This document shows, in pieces, positions 1 through 7,015 of a stretch of 43,840 bases of DNA. The stretch's first letter is position 1. Every line of letters starts with the position of its first letter. The DNA is taken from positions 1 to 43,840 of the IMG/VR virus record IMGVR_UViG_3300012923_000009; one strand, 5' to 3'. The notes under the pieces were generated by a model. It was not told the origin of the DNA, made no database searches, and saw nothing but the letters and a program-made list of their open reading frames with translations. Origin of the DNA: a virus. The position numbers and the translations under genes were made by a program.

Positions 1-10
1 AGGCCAGTCG
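1..10. repeat. 10-bp terminal direct repeat (circular junction)
   Basis: The first ten bases, aggccagtcg, are identical to the last ten (43831-43840). Joining the ends over this repeat restores a methylase reading frame, so it marks circularity or terminal redundancy of the molecule. It lies inside a coding region far from the terminase genes, so it is more likely an assembly overlap than a cohesive end. Confidence 0.85.
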
Positions 11-803
11 CGGGGCTCACGCCGCCCAACGCGGTGTAGGCGGTCGACCCGATCCCCATGTACGGGTCGAGCACCAACTCGCCCGGGTTGCTGTAGAGCA
101 TCACGCAGCGGCGGATCACCTCGAGCTGCAACGGACACACATGCTTCTCGTCCTCGTCCTCGCGGGCCGTCTTCCAGCCTTCGAGGACGTCGGTCTCGCG
201 GATGTCGTCCCAGGTGCCGCGCGCCCACCTAATCCAATCGGAGCCGGTGATCCAGCCGTCAGGGTTGCCCTCATGGCGCATCGCCTTCACCGGGACGGCC
301 TCGCCGGGCTTCTGGAAGATCAACAGGAAGTCGTTGACGGCCGGGGCGAGGTTGCGCGCGTTCGTCTTAGCCGTCTTGAACAGCAACGAATGCAGCTTCT
401 GACGGCGCGCGATCACCTGCGGGTTCTTCGGGATCGACACCTCGCCCTTCCACTCAAACCCCGCGCACTCGAACAGATCGATCACCGCACCCCGGAAGTC
501 ACGGCGGCCCATGTAGCCGTGTTGCACCCGGTACGTCACAAGCTGCTGAATGTGAACGCACACGTTCGTGCCCGGCTTGTGAGCGCGCAACAGCTGCGCG
601 CAGAAGAACCGCATGTGCAGCCCGAACATGTCGGACTTCATGTCGACGCCGTCGACGTTGTTGCCGACGTCCTCGTTCTTCCCCGAGTACATGAACAACG
701 AGCCGAACGGGATCGACGTCACCGTCAGGTCGACCGAGTCGTCACCCAGCTCGGTGGGCATCCCGGCAATGCAGTCGCCCATGTGGATCGCGAACTCGCT
801 CAC
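1..803 (-). CDS. Site-specific DNA methyltransferase (N4-cytosine/N6-adenine type), N-terminal 267 residues; continues at 43830
   Basis: This is the N-terminal part of an amino-methyltransferase whose last 56 codons are at the other end of the window (43662-43830). Joined over the 10-bp repeat it is a 323-residue protein. Start is GTG at 803, in a GTGA overlap with the preceding gene's stop. Motif IV is TSIPFG at residues 29-34, a variant of the usual SPPY, and the SAM-binding motif DPYMGIGS is at 246-253; this order (IV before I) fits the beta class. The role is presumably protection from restriction or epigenetic marking. Target base and sequence cannot be read from sequence alone. Confidence 0.85.
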   Translation of the reverse strand, partial: MSEFAIHMGDCIAGMPTELGDDSVDLTVTSIPFGSLFMYSGKNEDVGNNVDGVDMKSDMFGLHMRFFCAQLLRAHKPGTNVCVHIQQLVTYRVQHGYMGRRDFRGAVIDLFECAGFEWKGEVSIPKNPQVIARRQKLHSLLFKTAKTNARNLAPAVNDFLLIFQKPGEAVPVKAMRHEGNPDGWITGSDWIRWARGTWDDIRETDVLEGWKTAREDEDEKHVCPLQLEVIRRCVMLYSNPGELVLDPYMGIGSTAYTALGGVSPATG

Positions 804-1294
804 AGCCGCTCCCACACGACGTCCGGGATCGGCTCCGGCGCGCAGCCGCGGTCGGCGTCAAGCGCCCCGAGCACGCGCTCCCACTCGGCGGCCGTCTCAC
901 CGCGCGCGACGAAGATCGCGACGTCGTCCCTGCGAGCTGCAACGCAGTTGTTGCCCTCGAGGAGACGATGCGCCTGCTTCAACGTCCGGAGGACGTGGGG
1001 CGACAGCTCGTGCATCACTGCGATGCGCCGATCCTCCTCGCGGAGCTCGGCGAAGGCCTCGTCGACGGCGAGCTCCTGCTCGGTCATCGGCCGGCCGATC
1101 AGGACGCCCGGCTCATCAGCGCTGAACTCGTAGATCCATCCCTCGCCGGAAATCTTCGCGTTCGTCGGGTCGTAGCTCGCCCCAAATCTCTCCGCCAGAT
1201 CCTCTGTAACGGTGTGAAGCACCGAAGGCGGCGGATCGACCTCCTTACCGTCAAACGGCCCGCCGCGGAGCAAGTACTTCGCCGTATCGGTCAA
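800..1294 (-). CDS. Conserved phage protein with N-terminal LRGGPFDGKEV motif
   Basis: A 164-residue soluble protein with overlapping starts and stops on both sides (1291-1294 with the helicase, 800-803 with the methylase), so it is cotranslated with both. The N-terminal LRGGPFDGK segment is a recurrent motif in small actinobacterial and phage proteins of unknown function. The middle is acidic and helical (residues 70-110). No catalytic motif is visible and I do not assign a function. Confidence 0.7.
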   Translation of the reverse strand: MTDTAKYLLRGGPFDGKEVDPPPSVLHTVTEDLAERFGASYDPTNAKISGEGWIYEFSADEPGVLIGRPMTEQELAVDEAFAELREEDRRIAVMHELSPHVLRTLKQAHRLLEGNNCVAARRDDVAIFVARGETAAEWERVLGALDADRGCAPEPIPDVVWERL

Positions 1295-2991
1295 GCTGCG
1301 ATCTCCTCTCGGATGGGAAGCGCGTCCGCGAGCGCGGCGCGATAGTTGACCTCCTGCACGGAGACGTCGCTCTCGAAGAGCGCCTGCTTCCGCGCAAGGT
1401 TCGTGAGCATCAGCCCCTCGAGCTCGGGCACGAACGGCACATGCACATGCACCGTCTCGGTCTGGCCGAACCGGTACGCACGACGGATCGCCTGATACAT
1501 CCGCTCGAAGCTGTCGTCGAAGCCGGAGAACACCATCGCCCGGGCGTGCTGCAAGTTCAGGCCGTAGCCGATCAGCGACGCCTTCGACACGAGCACCTCG
1601 GCACGGCCGCGGCGGAAGCTGTCGAGCGCGTCCGCGCGGGCGTCGTCGGTCATCGCCCCGTGCAGCGCGGCGACCTTGCGGAAGTTGCCGTCGCGGAGCA
1701 GCTCGACGATGATCTCCGACTCTTCGTCGAACACCGTCCAGACGATCGTCGGCCGGCCAGCTTCAACCTCCGCGGCGACGAGCTCCGCAACGAGCCGCGG
1801 CTTCCGCGACTCGACACGGGTCACCGTGCGGGCGTTCGAGGAGACGGCGACTCGCTCGGGTTCACCGTTGATGGCGGCAGCGCCCGACCCGGCAGTCTCA
1901 CCCACGGCCGCCGTCCCCTCCAACGCCTTCTCGTAGACGAAGCCCTTCGCGATCTGCGACAACTTCGACCGCTCACGCACACCCAACCGCTCATCGAACA
2001 AACCGCGGCCTTCGTGGGCGAGCAGCTCCTGCATCAGCGCCCGCTGCTCCTCCGTGATCTCGACGGTGTGCTCGTGGATCACCGGATCCGGCAGCGACGA
2101 CAGAATGTCCGCGAAGCCGTAATGCGACGGGTCACGGAGATAGATCGACCACGACGACATGAACCGGAAGAACGCCTCCCGGGCATGCGGCTTCACCGAC
2201 CACTGATTCGTCTTGTTGTCCCGCGTGAAGTACGTCCAGAGGATCTCGCCCTCGCTGCGCAGCTTCTCCAGGAACGCCGCCTGCGACGCGTACTCCATCG
2301 TGTCGTTCGGCGCCGGCGTCGCCGTGCAGCTGAGCTTGTACTCGATGCCCTTCGCCGAATGGATGACGTTCCACTTGATCGTGCCGCCGCCCGACTTCAG
2401 CAGCGACGACTCGTCGAGCACGAGGCCTGCGAGCTTCCGGAGCTCGGGCAACTCGCCCGGCACCATCAACGCGTACGTCGCGATCCCGATCCCCGGTCCG
2501 TCGACGGCACACCAATCCGTCAAAGCCGCCCGTGTCGTCAGCCGCTCAAGAGGATCCTCGTCCGGGTAGAAGCTCGCCCACTCATCGCACGTCTGCGCGA
2601 TCAGCTCATGCGTCGGCGAGAACACCAACACGCGCCCGCCGGTCAGGGCCTGCACGTGCCGGGCCCACTCCAAAAACATCAGCGTCTTGCCAAGGCCGGT
2701 GTCCGCCCAAATCGCGAACCGACGAGCCGCCAACGCCTGACCGACGATGAACGACTGATAGTCGAACAGATGCTCGACGAGAGGCTCGGCGGCGACGGCG
2801 TGAACCGCGAGCCCCTCGTCGAGCATCCCCGCGTACCGCGCGGCCGTCGACAACGTGTAGGTGTCCGTCTGCCAGTCGTACGAAAGTTCGCGCTCCGGCA
2901 GCTTCTTCGCCTTCAGGAACAGGTCGTAGGCGGCCAGGTCGAAGCGGTCGAACGTCACGACGGCCCGGCCGTTCTCGACGACGACCGTCAC
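1291..2991 (-). CDS. SNF2-like superfamily 2 DNA helicase/ATPase
   Basis: A 566-residue two-lobe ATPase. Motif I (Walker A) is ADTGLGKT at residues 96-103, motif II is DESS at 193-196 (SNF2/DEAD-like), and motif VI is QAIRRAYRFGQ at about 500-510, whose RxGQ ending is typical of SNF2 proteins. An N-terminal region of about 75 residues precedes the helicase core. Phages often carry such an ATPase with a VRR-NUC nuclease, which is present here at 40803-41087, so a role in recombination, repair or replication-fork processing is likely. Start GTG/ATG region overlaps the upstream gene by four bases. Substrate is not known. Confidence 0.88.
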   Translation of the reverse strand: MTVVVENGRAVVTFDRFDLAAYDLFLKAKKLPERELSYDWQTDTYTLSTAARYAGMLDEGLAVHAVAAEPLVEHLFDYQSFIVGQALAARRFAIWADTGLGKTLMFLEWARHVQALTGGRVLVFSPTHELIAQTCDEWASFYPDEDPLERLTTRAALTDWCAVDGPGIGIATYALMVPGELPELRKLAGLVLDESSLLKSGGGTIKWNVIHSAKGIEYKLSCTATPAPNDTMEYASQAAFLEKLRSEGEILWTYFTRDNKTNQWSVKPHAREAFFRFMSSWSIYLRDPSHYGFADILSSLPDPVIHEHTVEITEEQRALMQELLAHEGRGLFDERLGVRERSKLSQIAKGFVYEKALEGTAAVGETAGSGAAAINGEPERVAVSSNARTVTRVESRKPRLVAELVAAEVEAGRPTIVWTVFDEESEIIVELLRDGNFRKVAALHGAMTDDARADALDSFRRGRAEVLVSKASLIGYGLNLQHARAMVFSGFDDSFERMYQAIRRAYRFGQTETVHVHVPFVPELEGLMLTNLARKQALFESDVSVQEVNYRAALADALPIREEIAA

Positions 2992-3317
2992 GCAGCCGCC
3001 TCACGAGACGGCGGCGGCCCGTACTTCCGAACCGTCGCGATCATCGTGTCGCCGCCCGCGAGCGACCCGCGGATGATCTCCTCGAGCGTGCTCAGCGGAA
3101 GTCGACAGCAGAGAGGCCCGTACTCGCGCAACACCGCCGACAGCGCCTCACCGCGGCCACCCGACGCAGCAATGATCTCCTCGTCGTGGTTCAACGCCTG
3201 GTGGACGAGGCAGAGCGTCGCCGGCAGATAGCCCTCGGGCCAGCGAGCGCGGAAGTTCTTGAGGTGCCGGGCGCACCAAGTCGCGGTCGGCTCGACCGTG
3301 ATCATCGGTTCGGTCAC
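2988..3317 (-). CDS. Hypothetical protein (109 aa)
   Basis: The GTG start at 3317 is chosen because GGAGGT lies six bases upstream; a longer upstream form is less likely. The upstream small gene stops in the same GTGA overlap. The protein has a Cys/His pair near the N terminus (WCARH) and further Cys residues (TLCLVH, LCCRL), possibly metal-binding, but no recognisable domain. Confidence 0.65.
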   Translation of the reverse strand: MTEPMITVEPTATWCARHLKNFRARWPEGYLPATLCLVHQALNHDEEIIAASGGRGEALSAVLREYGPLCCRLPLSTLEEIIRGSLAGGDTMIATVRKYGPPPSREAAA

Positions 3318-3487
3318 GCGGACACCTCCGACCACACCGGAGCAATCCAGAAATCACCGACAGGCCCGAGGTTCTCGTTCGCCCACGCATGCGCGACGTC
3401 GTCCGAGTCGAACGGCCCGTAAAGCGTCAGCTCGGTGAGCGGGTGCGCACCACCGATCGCAACCCACGCCTTCACCTGGTCACTCAC
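3314..3487 (-). CDS. Small hypothetical protein (57 aa)
   Basis: A short gene with GTG start at 3487, GGAG seven bases upstream, eleven bases after the stop of the transglycosylase gene, and a GTGA overlap with the next gene. The product is rich in aromatic residues and contains YGPFDSDDVAHAW, similar in style to small phage proteins that fold as an alpha-beta unit around such a segment. Function unknown. Confidence 0.6.
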   Translation of the reverse strand: MSDQVKAWVAIGGAHPLTELTLYGPFDSDDVAHAWANENLGPVGDFWIAPVWSEVSA

Positions 3488-3500
3488 CAGGCGACTCCGG

Positions 3501-3980
3501 TCAGTACCAGTTGTTCGCGCGCCTGAACGCGAGCGCGTTCGACGGCGTCTTGTACCGGCGCTTCACATAGTCGATGAGCCATCGCACCTGTGCGCGCCAC
3601 GTCTTCCCGAGGTGTCCCTGCCACGCTGACGGGCACGGGTTCGCCTGCGGGATCCCGCACGAGTTCGAGCCTGCATAGCGGCAGTCCGTCGTCGACGGGT
3701 AGTGACGACACGGATTCCAACCGGACTCCGGCCGCACGATCGCGTCCAACGCCCGCCACTCGGCTTCCGAATGCCAGGTGACGATCGTCAATCTGTGCGC
3801 GTAGCCGCGCGGTGAGGTGCCTGAACGAGCGGCCGGTGTCGAGTACGCGATCGCGCACGCAACCACCGCCACGATGATGAGCAGCGAGCGAATAGGTCTC
3901 TCCGATGTGAGGGGACACGACCTCGGCCGCTTCGGCGGCCGGCGTGCAGACGGAGCCGAGAGGGCGCACGCGACCGGCAT
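3501..3980 (-). CDS. Membrane-anchored or secreted lytic transglycosylase-like protein (SLT domain)
   Basis: ATG at 3980 is preferred because GGAGGG sits eight bases upstream; a GTG at 4001 is in frame. The 159-residue product has one hydrophobic segment at residues 33-47 (signal anchor or signal peptide) followed by a compact lysozyme-like domain: PESGW with presumed catalytic Glu85, GIPQ at 109-112, and a C-terminal W..DYVKRRY...NNWY pattern. Four cysteines (91, 100, 108, 116) suggest disulfides outside the membrane. It would cleave peptidoglycan glycan strands. It lies directly across attP from the integrase, away from the holin/endolysin cassette, so it may serve entry, release, or cell-wall remodelling. 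Confidence 0.75.
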   Translation of the reverse strand: MPVACALSAPSARRPPKRPRSCPLTSERPIRSLLIIVAVVACAIAYSTPAARSGTSPRGYAHRLTIVTWHSEAEWRALDAIVRPESGWNPCRHYPSTTDCRYAGSNSCGIPQANPCPSAWQGHLGKTWRAQVRWLIDYVKRRYKTPSNALAFRRANNWY

Positions 3981-4125
3981 CGCGGACGCCCTCCGCTCCA
4001 CTCGCCACGTTCGCGAGCCTCCCGTAGGTGCCGGGGGAGCTGTTACAAAGTCGTGGTCGAGGCTTGTCGCAGGTCGCGAGTTCGCGATCTCCCTGCACAG
4101 CCGACGCTTCGGGTTGTGACGTTAC

Positions 4126-4150
4126 GCGGGTTCGATTCCCGCCGCCTCCA
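4126..4150 (+). other. attP: Presumed attP core: 3' end of a tRNA-Ala/tmRNA-type gene
   Basis: A perfect T-arm (5-bp stem 4126-4130/4138-4142 around the seven-base loop ttcgatt) is followed by a seven-base acceptor strand cgcctcc and discriminator a. The acceptor strand would pair with ggggggcg-like 5' ends through the G3-U70 wobble that marks tRNA-Ala and tmRNA. No matching 5' half lies upstream, so this is not a complete tRNA; it fits the tRNA-end identity block used by phage integrases, and the integrase gene is about 530 bp away. The whole 3981-4286 gap otherwise holds no convincing gene; inverted and direct short repeats in it could be integrase arm sites. Confidence 0.78.
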
Positions 4151-4286
4151 TTCTCCCCGCAAATAGCGATTTCGGGCAGGAACGATTGCAGCAGAGCCGT
4201 GAGAACGCGGAAGAAGAACGGGAGCCACGCGCCGCAGCGCTGACAGTGGCTCGATCCGGCCTTCGTGACGTGCGGGTAGCAGCGAG

Positions 4287-4676
4287 TCACGCAGCGGCCT
4301 CAACGGGTGCGTAGACGGCTGGGCACTCCGGGCCGTGCATCCCGCACGGCGCCGTGATCTTCGTCCAGTCCTCCTGCTTACAGGCAGTGCAGGGGCAGTG
4401 GCGGCCGTGGGTAACCCGGGGCTGGCACAGGTCGACGACGTAGCGCACGGCCATCGCGGCGAGTTGGATCGCCTCAGCGCGAGCCGCGGCCGACTGGCCA
4501 GTGTCCGCCTTGACGTGCTCCCAAAGCTCCTCGAACTCCTCGCGGATGACCGAGTGACCTTCGTGGGGAGACGCCATCGCGGCGTGCGCCCGGCGAGCTG
4601 CGTCGAGCTCGCGCCCGACTTCCCGTAGCGTCCGCTCGGCGAGCGTGCTGTCTGCGATCTTGAGCTCGACGCGCAC
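4287..4676 (-). CDS. Hypothetical Cys-rich protein (129 aa)
   Basis: GTG start at 4676, six bases after the integrase stop. The N-terminal 85 residues are helical; the C-terminal part has a likely zinc site (HGRHCPCTACK followed by CGMHGPEC). Its position between integrase and attP is where excisionases are sometimes found, but it is larger than most and shows no clear winged-helix, so an Xis role is only a possibility. Confidence 0.65.
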   Translation of the reverse strand: MRVELKIADSTLAERTLREVGRELDAARRAHAAMASPHEGHSVIREEFEELWEHVKADTGQSAAARAEAIQLAAMAVRYVVDLCQPRVTHGRHCPCTACKQEDWTKITAPCGMHGPECPAVYAPVEAAA

Positions 4677-4682
4677 GAGCCC

Positions 4683-5759
4683 TCAGTCCTCGTCCGTGCC
4701 CAGGTTGTAGACCCGTGTGAGCGCCTCAGCGAGGTCACCGGTCTCGAGGTGCGAGTAGGCGTCGGTCGAGCTGATGTCAGCATGGCCGGCAAGTTGCTTC
4801 GCGACGGCGATCCCGGAGTCCCGGATGATGGCGGTGATCGATGTGTGGCGGCCACGGTGCATGTTCAGCCCGGCGGTCGTCCCTGCGGGCACGAGCTCGG
4901 CGGTCTCCAAGCAGCGGTACCACCAGCGGTGAACCGAGTTGCCGGCCAAGTGACGATCGTGGAAGCGGTTCGTGACCCAGGCGTAGCCCTGCTGCTTGCC
5001 AGTGCCGAGCTCGAGGATCTCCGTCGCGTCGTCCAGGTCGACCTTCCGCCTTCGCGAGTCGCGCCGGTAGAGGAGATATGAGTCGGGGCCGAGACCTTGA
5101 GCCTGCAGCGCGAGCAGCTTCGCCCAGAACACCCGATCGGGGAGCGGCAGCGTGTGAACCCGGCCGCCCTTGGTGTGCACAGTGAGGATCCGGCGGTCCC
5201 AGTCGAAATGCTTCATCTGGACGTTCGCGACTCCGCCGCGGCGCATCCCGTACATGCAGATCAACATCAGCGCGAGCAAGTCGGCCTCGTACGGGTTCGC
5301 GGCGAGCACCCGTTCGATCAGCGATTCGGTCAGCAGTTCCTTCTCGGTGTCCCGAACCTTCGTCCGTGCGATCGCCCGGGCCGGGTTGCCGTGGATACCC
5401 CTGCCTTCACGGATCGCCCACTCGAAGAAGTCGATGTAGGTGGAGCGAACCTTGTTCTTCGTCCTTGGCGCCGCGGTGCCCCAGAAGAAGTCGACCGCCT
5501 CACGGATCCGTTCGATGCCGACCGGAGGGGAGAAGTCGGAAAGCTCGAGATCGGCGAAATGGACGCACAGGTTCCGAAGGTGTGCCTCGTAATCGCGGAT
5601 CGTGCTATCCGTTGCGCCCCACTCATTCCGCTTCCAGCGGATGTAACGCGCGACCTCGAGGCCGAGTGGGGTCGCTCTATACGAGCGATCCTTCACGGCG
5701 TCGCGCATCATCCTTGCCGCGGCGGCGAGGGTCAAGTCGGGACTGGCCATCACGGTCAC
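4683..5759 (-). CDS. int: Tyrosine recombinase, phage integrase
   Basis: A 358-residue integrase that would join attP to the host attB. The N-terminal SAM-like core-binding domain spans about residues 35-130. The catalytic residues are all visible: Arg in GMRRGG (173/174), Lys197 in HTKGG, His301 and Arg304 in HRGRHT, His326 in LAGHAD, and nucleophile Tyr335 in TDAYSHL. No large N-terminal arm-binding domain is evident beyond 35 residues. Start is GTG at 5759 in a GTGA overlap with the upstream gene, so it is the last but one gene of the early leftward series. The tRNA-like attP is immediately downstream. Confidence 0.95.
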   Translation of the reverse strand: MTVMASPDLTLAAAARMMRDAVKDRSYRATPLGLEVARYIRWKRNEWGATDSTIRDYEAHLRNLCVHFADLELSDFSPPVGIERIREAVDFFWGTAAPRTKNKVRSTYIDFFEWAIREGRGIHGNPARAIARTKVRDTEKELLTESLIERVLAANPYEADLLALMLICMYGMRRGGVANVQMKHFDWDRRILTVHTKGGRVHTLPLPDRVFWAKLLALQAQGLGPDSYLLYRRDSRRRKVDLDDATEILELGTGKQQGYAWVTNRFHDRHLAGNSVHRWWYRCLETAELVPAGTTAGLNMHRGRHTSITAIIRDSGIAVAKQLAGHADISSTDAYSHLETGDLAEALTRVYNLGTDED

Positions 5760-6034
5760 GTGCCCTGTGTCTCCTGGAGCTTCGCGCCAAGGATCAGCGC
5801 GGCTGAGAGAGCGCCGATCAGGCGTCCCTCAAGAGCGAACCGGCTCGGGGCCGAGATCAGCGCCGCGAGCGCGGGTTGCGCCCACTCGCCGACGTCCTCG
5901 AGCGTCACCTCACCCGGCAACGCCTCGCTCAACGCGAGACGAACACCGGAGAGATCAGGGTCGTTGACCGGGGCGTCGATCCCGAGCCACGCACGCTGCG
6001 CGAGCTCCGCCGCAACCGTGTCCGCAAGCCTCAC
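5756..6034 (-). CDS. Small hypothetical protein (92 aa)
   Basis: GTG at 6034 overlaps the preceding stop (GTGA), and the stop overlaps the integrase start, so translation is coupled to the integrase. The sequence is alanine- and leucine-rich and mainly helical with a mildly hydrophobic C-terminal half. No domain recognised. Confidence 0.6.
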   Translation of the reverse strand: MRLADTVAAELAQRAWLGIDAPVNDPDLSGVRLALSEALPGEVTLEDVGEWAQPALAALISAPSRFALEGRLIGALSAALILGAKLQETQGT

Positions 6035-6249
6035 TGCAACGCCCCATCCACGTCCAACACGTCCCAATGAGCCAGGTGAAGAAAGCAGCCGTTCGGCCGG
6101 CGGAACACCCGGAGGAAGCCGACCCGCTCAAGCTCTTCGACGACAGGTGCAGTGACCGCCAGGTCGAGCGGACCGCGCCGGTACGTCACCGTCAGCGGTG
6201 CCGTGGACGGCACCGACGGCCCGGTTCCGTGCCCTACGTCACTCGTCAT
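6031..6249 (-). CDS. Small hypothetical protein (72 aa)
   Basis: ATG at 6249 is chosen because it overlaps the stop of the 36-residue gene upstream. The product has a Pro/Ser/Thr-rich N terminus carrying the repeated GTG peptide seen in its neighbours, then a winged-helix-like stretch (VVEELERVGFLRVFRRPNG). A small DNA-binding role is conceivable but unproven. In-frame upstream extension to 6393 is possible but would run through two other small genes. Confidence 0.55.
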   Translation of the reverse strand: MTSDVGHGTGPSVPSTAPLTVTYRRGPLDLAVTAPVVEELERVGFLRVFRRPNGCFLHLAHWDVLDVDGALQ

Positions 6250-6349
6250 CGCAGCACCACGGGCAGTTCGGATGAGGGCCGAATCGCCACGCCTTGTTCC
6301 AGAAGCACCAGCGCCAACGACGCCCGGTTCCAGTGCGGCCATTAGGCAC
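6239..6349 (-). CDS. 36-aa Trp/Cys-rich miniprotein
   Basis: GTG at 6349, stop at 6239; overlaps the gene before it by 8 bases and the gene after it by 11. The peptide contains WRWCFWNKAW and NCPWCCDDE, an extreme density of Trp and Cys that non-coding frames rarely give, and suggests a tiny zinc knuckle or inhibitor. It shares the TGTG peptide near its start with its neighbours. Too short for firm family assignment. Confidence 0.55.
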   Translation of the reverse strand: MPNGRTGTGRRWRWCFWNKAWRFGPHPNCPWCCDDE

Positions 6350-6512
6350 GATTCGTCCTCCGGTTCGGGTCGGTGGCGGCGAACCCCGTCCACTTCTCAG
6401 GTCGGCCCGGAGGCCAAGTACGACCGCAGAAGAAACACAACACGGCCCCTCGGTTCAAGGCGCAGTCGTCGCCCTTCGGACACGGATGCTGCCCGGTTCC
6501 AGTCTCAGACAC
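6342..6512 (-). CDS. 56-aa zinc-ribbon protein
   Basis: GTG at 6512 within an 8-base overlap with the upstream membrane-protein gene; TAA stop at 6342. Two cysteine pairs (CPKGDDC and CFFCGR) form a probable zinc ribbon; the C-terminal tail is basic. Likely a small nucleic-acid- or protein-binding accessory protein of the early region. Confidence 0.6.
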   Translation of the reverse strand: MSETGTGQHPCPKGDDCALNRGAVLCFFCGRTWPPGRPEKWTGFAATDPNRRTNRA

Positions 6513-6687
6513 CGAGCCACCTCAGCCAAGTCGTCACAACGGCCCACGCCATCCAGCAGCCAAGTCCGGCGAGAATCGCCCTTGGAATCCAAAGCGAGTA
6601 CCAGGGCGTATGGCCGCGCCAATAGGCGTCAACCTCGGCCTGCGTCAGGTCGTCTTTAAGCCCGGCTCCAGTGCGTCCGTCAGTCAC
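6505..6687 (-). CDS. Small membrane protein (60 aa)
   Basis: GTG at 6687 overlaps the upstream stop. A soluble 30-residue N terminus containing GRTGAG precedes a Trp-rich hydrophobic segment (about residues 34-54), giving one membrane span. Function unknown; early phage membrane peptides often affect host envelope or superinfection, which is inference only. Confidence 0.6.
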   Translation of the reverse strand: MTDGRTGAGLKDDLTQAEVDAYWRGHTPWYSLWIPRAILAGLGCWMAWAVVTTWLRWLGV

Positions 6688-7015
6688 AGGACACCTGCCA
6701 GTACGGGACAGCCTCGGGATGGTCTGCTTCGCACCGCCACCACGTTTCGCCGTCTCCTGCCCATCCATTTCCAGGACGGAGGGGAACCGGCTCAGTAGTC
6801 ACGTCGATGCACTCGTAGTCATAGCGAGAGCCGCCTAGGATGGTTTCGGGCAGCACCACACGCTTCGCAGGGTCGCGGCCAACGAACGCAATCCGCTTCG
6901 CCCGCTCGGGCGTTGGTACGAGGTCGGCGCGAATCCAAAGCGTCTCACCGCCCTCGTCCCACAGGTCAACCGGGGCGTCTTGGAACAGCGATGGGAGTGC
7001 TCCGCGTTCAGCCAC
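6680..7015 (-). CDS. Hypothetical protein (111 aa)
   Basis: GTG at 7015 sits in an 8-base overlap with the stop of the HNH-like gene. The protein looks like a compact beta-rich fold (LWIRADLVPTPERAKRIAFVGRDP), ending in a Trp/Cys-containing tail. No domain recognised. Confidence 0.6.
   Translation of the reverse strand: MAERGALPSLFQDAPVDLWDEGGETLWIRADLVPTPERAKRIAFVGRDPAKRVVLPETILGGSRYDYECIDVTTEPVPLRPGNGWAGDGETWWRCEADHPEAVPYWQVSCD

Larger units (their letters stand above)
6219..6672 (-). repeat. Four spaced copies of a 13-bp sequence just inside four consecutive start codons
   Basis: On the plus strand gcccggttccagt occurs exactly at 6322-6334 and 6491-6503, with one change at 6660-6672 (gcccggctccagt), and as a 10-base core at 6219-6228. 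Each lies 8-21 bases downstream of the start codon of one of four successive overlapping genes (starts 6249, 6349, 6512, 6687) and encodes the peptide TG(T/A)G. The spacing follows gene starts rather than a fixed distance. Confidence 0.7.

Noticed and set aside
1441-3231. 596-codon plus-strand open frame
   Set aside because: Antisense to the SNF2-type helicase, which has all its motifs; composition is Arg/Leu/His-rich as in shadows.
4060-4150. Complete tRNA gene
   Set aside because: T-arm and acceptor strand are clear, but no D-arm, anticodon arm or matching 5' acceptor strand is found within 60-80 bases upstream.
3484-4290. 268-codon open frame on the minus strand through the attP region
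   Set aside because: It runs across the tRNA-like block, giving the familiar spurious GGNRTRV peptide, and across the transglycosylase gene in another frame. Its first 25 codons (Cys/His-rich) overlap the previous stop, so a very short real gene there cannot be ruled out.
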